DNA of 6,293 nucleotides from an uncultured Pseudomonadota bacterium (GTDB taxonomy: Bacteria; Pseudomonadota; Gammaproteobacteria; Methylococcales; Methylomonadaceae). The stretch lies in the NCBI GenBank assembly GCA_903902945.1, contig CAIUWU010000053.1, positions 1 through 6,293 of the forward strand. Reading direction: 5' to 3'. Both the position numbers and the translations under genes were made by a program. Below, one piece after another: positions 1 to 6,293 of this stretch; within the stretch, counting starts at the first letter, position 1, and every line of letters begins with the position of its first letter. Under the pieces are notes generated by a model that had not been told where the DNA came from, searched no databases, and worked only from the letters and a program-made list of their open reading frames with translations.

Positions 1-1001
1 CGGCTTATGATTTTCAGGCTTATGCCGAATACGAAGGCAATTACGCGCTGGAGGAAGACTACAACAGCAGTGTCAATGGCCGAAAGCAATACTCGACTAT
101 CGTCGATCCCGATCGTAGCGAATTGAATCAGTTCTGGCTAAGTTACAAGGGGATTGCCGATACCTTGGTCAAAGTCGGTCGCCAGCGCATCAAATTGGAT
201 GATGATCGCTTTATCGGCAACGTAGGCTGGCGGCAGATGGAGCAAACGTATGATTCGGTGCTGATTACCCATAATAATCAAACCTTGTTCGGCTTAACCG
301 TGAATGCGGGTTATCTGGATCATGTGCAGACCCCGGCCGGTCTGACCGATACCTTGAATGCGCCGATTCTGAATCTGAATTACAAGCTCAACGACTGGGG
401 TAATTTGATTGCTTATGGTTATTGGTTGGATTTTCGTGATAAAGCCAATGCCGCCAAATCTTCGCAGACCTATGGCTTGCGTTTTGATGGTAAATCACCG
501 CAGTTTTTCGATCGGGTTAATTTCTTGTACACCGCCGAATGGAGTAATCAGCTGAATTATGCTGACAACCCTAACCATTATCAGGCGGATCGGTTCAATT
601 TTATGGGGGGCGCATCGGCTTACAATTTGACTTTGCAGGGGGCGGTTGAGCAGTTGAATGGTTATGGCAGTAACAAAGCGTTTCAGACCCCGCTGGGAAC
701 CAATCATGCGTTTCAGGGCTGGGCTGATTTATTCCTGACTACGCCGGCCAACGGTATTCGTGATGTGTTTGCCACCGCTAGTTACAAAATGCTCAACGAC
801 AGTCTGATCGTGACGGGCATGTATCACGACTTTTACGATGACACCGGCAAAACTGCCTATGGTTCGGAATGGGATTTCTCGGTACTGAAAAAATTTGGCA
901 AGCATTATTCGCTGCTGGCCAAATATGCCAATTTCAATACCAATGACGCGGCATTTACTGATACCCAGAAAATCTGGTTGCAAGCCAATCTCAGTTTCTG
1001 A
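1..1001 (+). CDS. Alginate-export-family outer-membrane porin, C-terminal part (5' truncated by window)
   Basis: The frame is open from the left edge (first full codon at base 3), so the TTG at 123 is not the real start. The visible part is 332 residues and ends at TGA 999-1001. It looks like an outer-membrane beta-barrel: alternating polar/aromatic strands, many Asn, Tyr and Trp, no long hydrophobic helix, and a terminal Phe (ending LQANLSF) typical of barrel proteins recognised by the BAM machinery. Around visible residues 59-83 the segment GRQRIKLDDDRFIGNVGWRQ followed by EQTYDS is characteristic of the alginate_exp (AlgE-like) family as I remember it. The signal peptide and first strands lie outside the window. 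Family members also occur next to nitrate assimilation genes, where they probably serve as anion channels rather than alginate exporters. Here the next gene begins 12 bases downstream on the same strand, so nitrate or nitrite passage is a reasonable inference. The substrate cannot be read from the sequence. Confidence 0.85.
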   Translation, partial: AYDFQAYAEYEGNYALEEDYNSSVNGRKQYSTIVDPDRSELNQFWLSYKGIADTLVKVGRQRIKLDDDRFIGNVGWRQMEQTYDSVLITHNNQTLFGLTVNAGYLDHVQTPAGLTDTLNAPILNLNYKLNDWGNLIAYGYWLDFRDKANAAKSSQTYGLRFDGKSPQFFDRVNFLYTAEWSNQLNYADNPNHYQADRFNFMGGASAYNLTLQGAVEQLNGYGSNKAFQTPLGTNHAFQGWADLFLTTPANGIRDVFATASYKMLNDSLIVTGMYHDFYDDTGKTAYGSEWDFSVLKKFGKHYSLLAKYANFNTNDAAFTDTQKIWLQANLSF

Positions 1002-1013
1002 GGCAGAAGGGCT

Positions 1014-2234
1014 ATGAAACAAAAACTGGTTGTGATTGGCAACGGCATGGCAGGTATGCGTAGCGTAGAAGAATTGCTGAATCTGGATGCTGCAGCCTAT
1101 GAGATTAGCGTGTTCGGCAGCGAGCCGCATGGCAATTACAATCGCATCATGCTAACCCCGCTATTGGCCGGCGACAAAACTCTGGATCAGATCATGATTC
1201 ATGATTTCGATTGGTACCGGCGGCATCGGGTCACCTTGCATTGTGGTCCGCCTAAAACCGTGGTCGCGATCGATCGTGATGCCAAACAAGTGGTCACTAG
1301 CGATGGTAGCGTGGCTGATTATGATCGGTTACTGATTGCAACCGGTTCAGTGCCGCTCATGCCCGATATCGCCGGTATTGAATTGAATGGGGTGATGGCG
1401 TTCAGAAATCTGGCTGATCTGCACAGCTTGCTGAGGGTCAGTGAATTGCAAGGCCGGGCCACGGTGGTCGGTGGGGGTTTGTTGGGGCTGGAAGCCGCTA
1501 GTGCTTTGCAGCAGCGCGGTATGCAAGTGACGGTAGTCAATCGCGCTGGCCATATTCTCAATCGGCAGCTCGATCAGGCTGCAGGCCGTTTGTTACAGCA
1601 GCATTTACAGTGCCAGGGAATTGCCTTTCGGTTGCAGTCGACAGTGACCGCAATAATTGCTGATGAGTTGCAACAGGTGGCCCGGGTCAGATTGGATGAC
1701 GGCAGTTTGCTGGATAGCGATCTGGTGGTGATGGCCATGGGAATCCAGCCCAATATTGCGCTGGCAAAGCAGGCGGGTTTGCTGTGTGAGCAGGGGATAG
1801 TGGTCAATGACCAGTTACAGACCAGTGATCCGGCGATTTTTGCGGTCGGCGAATGCATTCAGCATCGGGGGGAAGTGTTTGGTCTGGTGGCGCCGGCTTA
1901 CGAACAGGCTAAGGTCTGTGCTGCTTATCTGGCAGGGGATAACCGGGCTGGCTATCGGCGTGGCTTGGCGGCGACAATTTTAAAAGTAAGCGGGATAGAT
2001 TTGTTTTCAGTCGGGGTCACCGAAGCCGGCAGCGACTGTCAGCAGCAATTATTTATCGATGCCGGGCTAGGAGTTTACCGGAAACTGATTCTGAAAAATC
2101 AGCGGCTGGTGGGAGCGATGCTGTATGGTGATACCCGTCATAGCGCTTTTTATCTGCAACTGATTCGTGACCAGCAAACTATTACAGCATTTCGGGATAA
2201 TTTATTGTTCAGCCAGCCGGAGATGGCGATATGA
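1014..2234 (+). CDS. NirB-like FAD/NAD(P)H-dependent oxidoreductase, probable electron-transfer partner of NasA
   Basis: This complete 406-residue cytoplasmic flavoprotein has two dinucleotide-binding folds. GNGMAG (residues 9-14) is the FAD-binding Rossmann motif, LLIATGSVP (106-114) is the conserved strand after the first half, GGGLLGLE (153-160) is the NAD(P)H-binding motif, and DPAIFAVGEC (272-281) is the second FAD-contact motif. NYNR (41-44) followed by LTPLLAG resembles the N-terminus of nitrite reductase NirB. It stops where NirB continues: there is no BFD iron-sulfur domain and no sirohaem/ferredoxin-reductase half, so it should not reduce nitrite. Similar stand-alone reductases (NasB/NasC type) pass electrons from NAD(P)H to NasA, and the adjacent nasA fits this. 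ATG 1014 is preceded by AGAAGG at 1005-1010, only 3 bases from the start. The stop overlaps the nasA start (ATGA, 2231-2234), suggesting translational coupling. Rubredoxin or other reductases of the same superfamily are alternatives, but context favours nitrate assimilation. Confidence 0.85.
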   Translation: MKQKLVVIGNGMAGMRSVEELLNLDAAAYEISVFGSEPHGNYNRIMLTPLLAGDKTLDQIMIHDFDWYRRHRVTLHCGPPKTVVAIDRDAKQVVTSDGSVADYDRLLIATGSVPLMPDIAGIELNGVMAFRNLADLHSLLRVSELQGRATVVGGGLLGLEAASALQQRGMQVTVVNRAGHILNRQLDQAAGRLLQQHLQCQGIAFRLQSTVTAIIADELQQVARVRLDDGSLLDSDLVVMAMGIQPNIALAKQAGLLCEQGIVVNDQLQTSDPAIFAVGECIQHRGEVFGLVAPAYEQAKVCAAYLAGDNRAGYRRGLAATILKVSGIDLFSVGVTEAGSDCQQQLFIDAGLGVYRKLILKNQRLVGAMLYGDTRHSAFYLQLIRDQQTITAFRDNLLFSQPEMAI

Positions 2235-3091
2235 GTGCGACCAGCATTAAAACGACTTGCCCTTATTGCGGTGTCGGTTGCGGTATCGTGGCCCAGGTCA
2301 GCGATGCCGAGCAGCATCTGGTCGAGATTCACGGCGATGCCAGTCACCCGGCCAATTTTGGCCGCTTATGCAGCAAGGGTGCCAATCTGGCGGATACCGT
2401 TAGTCTGGAAAATCGGTTGTTATATCCCGAGGTCGATGGTGAACCGTGTGACTGGGATACCGCGCTAGATCAGGTTGCCCGTGGTTTCAAAACCGTCATT
2501 GAGCAGCACGGGCCTGATGCGGTGGCATTTTATGTATCGGGGCAATTACTAACCGAAGATTATTATGTGGCCAACAAGCTGATGAAAGGTTTTATCGGAT
2601 CGGCCAATATCGACACTAATTCGCGCTTGTGTATGTCGTCGGCAGTAGTTGGTTATAAACGTGCATTCGGTGCCGATGCCGTTCCCTGCAGTTATGAAGA
2701 TCTGGAACAGGCCGAACTGCTGATCTTGATTGGTGCCAATACGGCTTGGTGTCATCCGATTGCGTTTCAGCGGATTCGTAAAGCCAAGGAGGATAATCCG
2801 GCCTTGAAAATCGTTGTGATCGATCCCCGTCAAACGGCCAGTTGTGATATTGCGGATTTGCATTTGCCGGTAAAGCCGGGAATGGATGGACTGATATTCA
2901 ATGGTTTGCTGAGTTATCTGCATTTTCACGATGCCCTGGACCGGGCTTTTATTGCGGATCATTGCGAGGGCTTTGTCGAAGCTTTGGCGAGTGCTATCGG
3001 TGATGCTGCCGATAGCAGTGAAGTGGCAGCGCATTGCGGTCTGAATCAAACAGATTTATTGCTGTTCTATCGCTGGTTTGCAGAAACCTAG
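2231..3091 (+). CDS. nasA: NasA N-terminal fragment (to the amber stop)
   Basis: This open part of nasA precedes the internal stop and encodes 286 residues. It contains the N-terminal [4Fe-4S] domain (TCPYCGVGCG at 9-18, with the fourth ligand in GRLCSKG at 44-50) and the start of the molybdopterin oxidoreductase domain, including the presumed Mo-ligand C134 and the IDPRQTASCDIADLHLPVKPG segment (198-218). The fragment ends in the middle of the catalytic domain, so a truncated product should not bind the cofactor or be active. Its start is secure because ATG overlaps the upstream stop and has a GGAG ribosome-binding site. It is listed separately because automated annotation would probably call it as its own gene; it is one half of the nasA locus. 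Confidence 0.7.
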   Translation: MSATSIKTTCPYCGVGCGIVAQVSDAEQHLVEIHGDASHPANFGRLCSKGANLADTVSLENRLLYPEVDGEPCDWDTALDQVARGFKTVIEQHGPDAVAFYVSGQLLTEDYYVANKLMKGFIGSANIDTNSRLCMSSAVVGYKRAFGADAVPCSYEDLEQAELLILIGANTAWCHPIAFQRIRKAKEDNPALKIVVIDPRQTASCDIADLHLPVKPGMDGLIFNGLLSYLHFHDALDRAFIADHCEGFVEALASAIGDAADSSEVAAHCGLNQTDLLLFYRWFAET

Positions 3092-3094
3092 CGG

Positions 3095-4900
3095 GTGGTC
3101 AGTATCTATTCGCAAGGGATTAATCAATCCAGTTCGGGGGCGGATAAGTGCAATGCGATCATCAATTGTCATCTGGCAACTGCCAAAATTGGGCGGGCCG
3201 GCATGGGGCCATTTTCGTTTACCGGTCAGCCGAATGCGATGGGTGGCCGTGAAGTAGGGGGCTTGTCTAATATGTTGGCTGCCCATCTGGCGCTGGAAAA
3301 TCCGACGCATCACGATTTGGTCGGACGGTTCTGGGGGAGTGACAACGTGGCCAGTCATGCCGGTTTAAAAGCGATTGAGTTATTTGAGGCCGTCGCTAAG
3401 GGCCAGATCAAGGCCTTGTGGATTATGGGTACCAATCCGGTGGTGTCGATGCCGGATGCCGATCGGGTGCGATTGGCATTGCAGGGCTGTCCATTGCTGG
3501 TGGTATCGGACTGTATTACCGATACCGATACGGTTGCCCTGGCCAGAATTAAATTGCCGGCCACCGGCTGGAGTGAGAAAGACGGTACGGTAACCAATCT
3601 AGAGCGCCGAATTTCCAGGCAGCGAGCCTTATTCAAACCGGCCGGCGCGGCCAAGCCGGATTGGTGGATTATCAGTCAGGTGGCGCAGCGGCTGGGATTT
3701 GAGGCCGAGTTTGCTTATCAGAACAGTGCAGAGATCTTTGCTGAACATGCGGCCTTGTCAGGATTTGAGAATTGCCCCGATCAGCAATGGCGTGATTTTG
3801 ATATTTCAGGCTTTGCCGCTATCGACGCCGAGGCGTATGACAATTTGCAGCCGGTTCAGTGGCCTGTCACTGCGCAAGCGCCGGACGGCACCCAGCGTTT
3901 GTTTGCCGATTACCGGTTTTATACCGCTAGCGGTAAGGCGCAGCTAATTGCTGTTGAGGCCAGACCACCGGTCAATCCGCTCAGCGACGCGTATCCGTTT
4001 ACCCTCAACAGCGGACGGATTCGCGATCAATGGCATACCATGACTCGCAGCGGATTGGCTCATAAACTGAATAGTCATAAACCCGAACCGCAGGTGGAGA
4101 TTCATCCTGAAGATGCGGCAAGGCTGGGGTTAAGCCAGAACAGTCTGGCTAAGCTGGAAAGTCGATGGGGCTGGATGCTGGCGCGGGTCGACATTCAGGC
4201 TGGACAACAACCGGGCAGTTTATTCGTCCCTATGCACTGGACTGCGGCAAGCAGTAGTCGTGGGCGAGTAGGGGCGCTGGTCAATCCGGTGGCGGATCCT
4301 TTGTCAGGTCAGCCGGAAAGCAAACAGACGCCGGTAAGAATCAGTGTCTGGCCAAATCAATGGCAGGCTTTGCTGATTTCCAGGCAGGCGTTGGATGAGC
4401 TGGAGTGTGAGTATTGGGTCAAGAACAAAGGTAATGGTGTCTGGCGCTATTTTTTGGCCGGTCAGCAGCAAAGCGCGGAAACAGCGGCCTGGCAATTACG
4501 CAATCACTTTCAATCTGAACATGATCTGCATTATCACGATTCTGCTCGCGGTGATTTTCGCTTTGCCGGATTAACGGGGCAGCGGTTGGATTTTTGTCTG
4601 TTTGTGACTTGTGGCGGGGATTTGCCGGAATTGAATTGGTTATCGGGTTTGTTTGCAGAGCAGCAGCTGAGTCGACAACAGCGACTGAATCTGTTAAGTG
4701 GCCGGCCTGCAAAAGATGATGTCGATTGCGGTCGAACCGTGTGTGCCTGTTTTAATGTGGGTGAAAAAACCCTCTGTGAGCGGATCAAAGCTTTTGATAT
4801 TGCAACTGTCGCCGAAATTGGTGAGCGTTTGGGGGCGGGTACCGGCTGCGGCTCCTGCATTCCGGAATTAAAAAAACTAATGGCTTCCGAATCAGTCTGA
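3095..4900 (+). CDS. nasA: NasA C-terminal fragment (after the amber stop), with BFD [2Fe-2S] domain
   Basis: This is the in-frame continuation of nasA, opening with RVVSIYSQGINQSSSG, a core segment of the catalytic domain. GTG 3095 is only the first start-like codon after the stop: no convincing ribosome-binding site precedes it, and it falls inside a conserved strand, so an independent gene is unlikely. The 601 residues cover the rest of the molybdopterin domain, the molydop-binding domain and a C-terminal BFD-like domain whose cysteines are spaced C-x-C, 32 residues, C-x2-C (550, 552, 585 and 588 of this fragment). The BFD cluster is thought to accept electrons from the partner flavoprotein, which here lacks a BFD domain of its own. 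The stop is TGA 4898-4900. No frameshift or second stop is seen, which argues against long-standing decay. Confidence 0.7.
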   Translation: MVSIYSQGINQSSSGADKCNAIINCHLATAKIGRAGMGPFSFTGQPNAMGGREVGGLSNMLAAHLALENPTHHDLVGRFWGSDNVASHAGLKAIELFEAVAKGQIKALWIMGTNPVVSMPDADRVRLALQGCPLLVVSDCITDTDTVALARIKLPATGWSEKDGTVTNLERRISRQRALFKPAGAAKPDWWIISQVAQRLGFEAEFAYQNSAEIFAEHAALSGFENCPDQQWRDFDISGFAAIDAEAYDNLQPVQWPVTAQAPDGTQRLFADYRFYTASGKAQLIAVEARPPVNPLSDAYPFTLNSGRIRDQWHTMTRSGLAHKLNSHKPEPQVEIHPEDAARLGLSQNSLAKLESRWGWMLARVDIQAGQQPGSLFVPMHWTAASSSRGRVGALVNPVADPLSGQPESKQTPVRISVWPNQWQALLISRQALDELECEYWVKNKGNGVWRYFLAGQQQSAETAAWQLRNHFQSEHDLHYHDSARGDFRFAGLTGQRLDFCLFVTCGGDLPELNWLSGLFAEQQLSRQQRLNLLSGRPAKDDVDCGRTVCACFNVGEKTLCERIKAFDIATVAEIGERLGAGTGCGSCIPELKKLMASESV

Positions 4901-4943
4901 GTAGAGTGTTGCTGTGTGTGGTTTTAGGTCTGCGGCATAAACA

Positions 4944-4977
4944 AAAGCCCTTGATAACATGGATTATCAAGGGCTTT
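4944..4977 (-). terminator. Strong rho-independent hairpin, best oriented for the minus strand
   Basis: A perfect 14-bp inverted repeat, AAAGCCCTTGATAA (4944-4957) and TTATCAAGGGCTTT (4964-4977), surrounds a 6-base loop. On the minus strand the stem is followed by a T-rich tail (CTTTTGTTTATG), whereas on the plus strand only TTT then GCAG follows. It therefore fits best as the terminator of a leftward transcript, such as the tRNA whose 3' end remains at 4985-4998. It lies about 43 bases after the nasA stop and may also end the nas operon, less efficiently. Confidence 0.8.
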
Positions 4978-4984
4978 GCAGTAA

Positions 4985-4998
4985 TGGCGGAGAGAGAG
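4985..4998 (-). other. Putative integration site (att): remnant of a tRNA-Ser 3' end
   Basis: The minus strand of this segment reads CTCTCTCTCCGCCA. That is a tRNA 3' end: last bases of the T-stem, 7-base acceptor strand TCTCTCC, discriminator G, and CCA. Discriminator G with this acceptor sequence resembles bacterial tRNA-Ser. Further into the would-be tRNA (5000 onward) the T-arm consensus, normally GGTTCGAATCC, is absent, so this is not a working tRNA gene. A minus-strand terminator lies just downstream of the fragment and a tyrosine integrase gene starts 135 bases to the right. This is the expected picture for the end of an element integrated in a tRNA 3' end, with the tRNA body displaced to the other end of the element, beyond the window. 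Confidence 0.65.
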
Positions 4999-5003
4999 TC
5001 CGC
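4987..5003. repeat. Inverted repeat with 7-base centre, candidate recombinase core site
   Basis: GCGGA (4987-4991) and TCCGC (4999-5003) are perfect inverted arms around GAGAGAG. Tyrosine recombinases bind short inverted core sites flanking a 6-8 base overlap, so this may be the crossover site, with the left arm from the tRNA and the right arm from the element. The arms are only 5 bp, so chance cannot be excluded. Confidence 0.4.
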
Positions 5004-5060
5004 TTATATTTAATCCAATAAAAGTTTTTATCATCCTAAATGATTAATATAAAACAATAA

Positions 5061-5084
5061 CTTGCAAGAATACTTGTCCAGTAT
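5061..5084. repeat. Two adjacent short palindromes upstream of the integrase
   Basis: CTTGCAAG (5061-5068) is a perfect palindrome. It is followed by ATACT (5070-5074) and AGTAT (5080-5084) inverted around TGTCC. They sit in the AT-rich leader between the att site and the integrase start, where integrase arm sites, excisionase sites or an autoregulatory operator would lie. No specific protein can be assigned and the arms are short. Confidence 0.25.
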
Positions 5085-5102
5085 CGTCTATTGAAATAAA
5101 CT
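5074..5102 (+). promoter_or_regulatory. Weak sigma70-like promoter candidate for the integrase
   Basis: TTGTCC (5074-5079) and TAAACT (5097-5102) each match 4 of 6 consensus bases and are separated by 17 bases, ending about 31 bases before the integrase ATG. The -35 box overlaps the small inverted repeat at 5070-5084, which would allow repression by a bound protein. AT-rich sequence yields such matches readily, so this is only a candidate. Confidence 0.25.
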
Positions 5103-5133
5103 AAAATCCACATTCAAAAGTAGGGTAGGATTT

Positions 5134-6293
5134 ATGGGGCGAACACTAAACAAGCTAAGCGCAAGAAAGGTCAGCACACTGAAAACACCTGGCTATCATA
5201 GCGATGGCGGTGGCCTATATCTGCAAGTCAGCTCTACTCTATCCAAAAGCTGGATTTTCAAATTCGTCCGTGACAAAAAAGCCACTGAGGTAGGGCTTGG
5301 CAGTCTTGTCGATGTATCGTTGGAACATGCCAGAGACAAAGCTGCTGATTACCGGAAATTGCTCAAACAAGGCATAAATCCCTTAGCCGAAAAACGCAAG
5401 ATAGAACGTGATCTGAAACTATCGGTCGCCAAGGCCATGACTTTTGCCGATTGTGCAGAAGCCTATATTGAAGTGAACCGCCATGGCTGGAAAAATCCGA
5501 AACACGCTCAGCAGTGGACCAACACTCTAATGCAATACGCCTATCCTGTTTTTGGTAAATTGCCGGTCGCGGAGATCGATACGCCGCTAGTGGTCAAATG
5601 TCTGGAGCCGATTTGGACCAGCAAAAACGAAACTGCCAGCCGTTTGCGGGGCAGGATTGAAACTGTACTGGACTGGGCTACCGTAACAAAATATCGCGAA
5701 GGGGAAAACCCAGCGCGTTGGCGAGGGCATCTGGATAAAATTCTGCCCAAGCCTTCAAAAGTCCAAAAGGTTGAACATCATGCTGCGTTGCCTTATGCCG
5801 AAATTGCTGTATTTATGGCAAAACTTAGGTCTCAAACCGGTGTAGCTGCCAAATGCCTCGAATTTACTATCCTAACAGCCACTCGAACAAATGAATCAAT
5901 CGGTGCTACATGGGCTGAAATTGATCTGAGCAATAAAACCTGGACAATTCCTGGTGAACGCATGAAAGCGGGTAGGGCGCATCGTATTCCTTTATCCGAA
6001 CGGGTCGTTGATATTTTGTTGGAGATGCAACAGGTCAAAATTAATGACTTTATTTTTCCAGGTACCAAAAAAGGCTTGTCTAATATGGCAATGCTACAAT
6101 TATTAAAGCGAATGGGTGATGTGGGGCTTACCGTTCACGGGTTTCGGTCTAGCTTTAGAGACTGGGCTGCGGAAACTACCAGTTATCCCAGCGAAGTTGT
6201 CGAGATGGCGCTGGCACACACCATCAAAAATCAGGCGGAAGCTGCTTATCGACGCGGTGATTTAATGGAGAAACGCAGCCAATTGATGACTGA
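5134..6293 (+). CDS. P4-type tyrosine recombinase/integrase (3' end cut by window)
   Basis: The frame is open from ATG 5134 to the right edge (386 codons, no stop reached). Family members are usually about 400 residues or slightly more, so little is missing. The start MGRTLNKLSARKV fits the family, with AGGA (5127-5130) and TAGGG (5121-5125) upstream as ribosome-binding sequence. Domains: an N-terminal arm-DNA-binding DUF4102 domain (about 1-90, with DGGGLYLQV at 24-32), a SAM-like core-binding domain (about 103-185), and the catalytic domain (about 215 onward). Catalytic residues are all visible: R251 in TATRTNE, K278 in ERMKAGRAHR, H335 and R338 in HGFRSSFRDW, H362 in LAH, and nucleophile Y372 in AYRRGD. 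Such enzymes integrate and excise islands and prophages at tRNA 3' ends. The tRNA fragment at 4985-4998, on the upstream side of this gene, supports that role. The gene appears intact and potentially active. Confidence 0.93.
   Translation, partial: MGRTLNKLSARKVSTLKTPGYHSDGGGLYLQVSSTLSKSWIFKFVRDKKATEVGLGSLVDVSLEHARDKAADYRKLLKQGINPLAEKRKIERDLKLSVAKAMTFADCAEAYIEVNRHGWKNPKHAQQWTNTLMQYAYPVFGKLPVAEIDTPLVVKCLEPIWTSKNETASRLRGRIETVLDWATVTKYREGENPARWRGHLDKILPKPSKVQKVEHHAALPYAEIAVFMAKLRSQTGVAAKCLEFTILTATRTNESIGATWAEIDLSNKTWTIPGERMKAGRAHRIPLSERVVDILLEMQQVKINDFIFPGTKKGLSNMAMLQLLKRMGDVGLTVHGFRSSFRDWAAETTSYPSEVVEMALAHTIKNQAEAAYRRGDLMEKRSQLMT

Larger units (their letters stand above)
2231..4900 (+). pseudogene. 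nasA: Assimilatory nitrate reductase NasA, interrupted by an in-frame amber codon
   Basis: Read through TAG 3089-3091, this is one continuous frame of 889 positions, a normal length for NasA with a C-terminal BFD domain. NasA reduces nitrate to nitrite in the cytoplasm using bis-MGD molybdenum and iron-sulfur clusters. Visible elements in order: the [4Fe-4S] ligands C10, C13, C17 and C47; NSRLCMSS with C134, the expected molybdenum ligand; GQPNAMGGREVGGL (332-345); the molydop-binding domain with LNSGRIRDQWHTMTRSG (about 592-608) and HWTAASSSRGRVGALVNP (about 669 onward); and a BFD-like [2Fe-2S] domain with C838, C840, C873 and C876. All cofactor ligands are intact. The only defect is the amber codon at position 287, between T286 and R288, where relatives as I recall them usually have a charged or polar residue. 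GAG, CAG or AAG would each become TAG by one substitution. ATG 2231 has GGAG at 2219-2222, 8 bases upstream. Unless the stop is a sequencing error or is suppressed, no full-length enzyme would be made. Confidence 0.85.

Noticed and set aside
729..1130. Minus-strand reading frame of 133 codons across the porin/oxidoreductase junction
   Set aside because: It overlaps two well-supported plus-strand genes and has no recognisable domain; it is a shadow of their codon usage.
2549..3049. Minus-strand reading frame of 166 codons inside nasA
   Set aside because: It is fully antisense to a conserved catalytic domain and its translation shows no family features.
3089..3091. Programmed recoding (amber readthrough or pyrrolysine) in NasA
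   Set aside because: NasA is not known to need a recoded residue, the position is not a cofactor ligand, and no special downstream structure was evident. Mutation or sequencing error is simpler.
3095..4900. A separate gene starting at GTG 3095
   Set aside because: There is no convincing ribosome-binding site, the start lies inside a conserved catalytic-domain segment, and it is in the same frame as the upstream half.
4785..4970. Small minus-strand frame entering the terminator
   Set aside because: Its start lies within the hairpin and it is otherwise antisense to the BFD domain of NasA, with no sign of coding.
4985..5060. A complete tRNA gene on the minus strand
   Set aside because: Only the 3' acceptor end is present. 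The T-loop, anticodon arm and 5' acceptor strand GGAGAGA are not found in the AT-rich sequence that follows.
5541..6068. Minus-strand frames inside the integrase
   Set aside because: They are antisense to a clearly conserved integrase and show no domain of their own.

Overview
The window holds the 3' part of a nitrate-assimilation gene cluster and, to its right, what looks like the left boundary of an integrated mobile element. All genes read on the + strand. Protein style and moderate GC suggest a gammaproteobacterium. The order porin, NirB-like flavoprotein, NasA recalls nas clusters of Methylococcales-type methanotrophs and pseudomonads, but this taxonomic guess is from memory and no marker gene is present.

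Bases 1-4900 form an apparent operon: the C-terminal part of an alginate-export-family outer-membrane porin, a complete NirB-N-terminal-like FAD/NAD(P)H oxidoreductase 12 bases downstream, and nasA (molybdopterin assimilatory nitrate reductase with a C-terminal BFD-type [2Fe-2S] domain), whose ATG overlaps the preceding stop. A plausible division of labour is nitrate entry through the porin, electron transfer from NAD(P)H by the flavoprotein, and reduction of nitrate to nitrite by NasA. The nasA frame is interrupted by one in-frame amber codon at 3089-3091. Everything after it stays open and conserved for about 600 codons, so this is either a very recent nonsense mutation or a base-calling error.

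Bases 4901-5133 are a short non-coding junction. It contains a strong hairpin with its T-rich tail on the minus strand, then a 14-base segment matching the 3' end (including CCA) of a minus-strand serine-type tRNA, then AT-rich sequence. The 14 bases overlap an inverted repeat with a 7-base centre, the geometry of a tyrosine-recombinase core site. From 5134 to the window end runs a P4-type tyrosine integrase with all catalytic residues visible and only its extreme C-terminus missing. I read this as the att end of a genomic island or prophage inserted into a tRNA-Ser gene, with its cargo beyond the right edge.

I see no clearly undescribed system in the window itself. The points worth following are the nasA amber codon and the island boundary.
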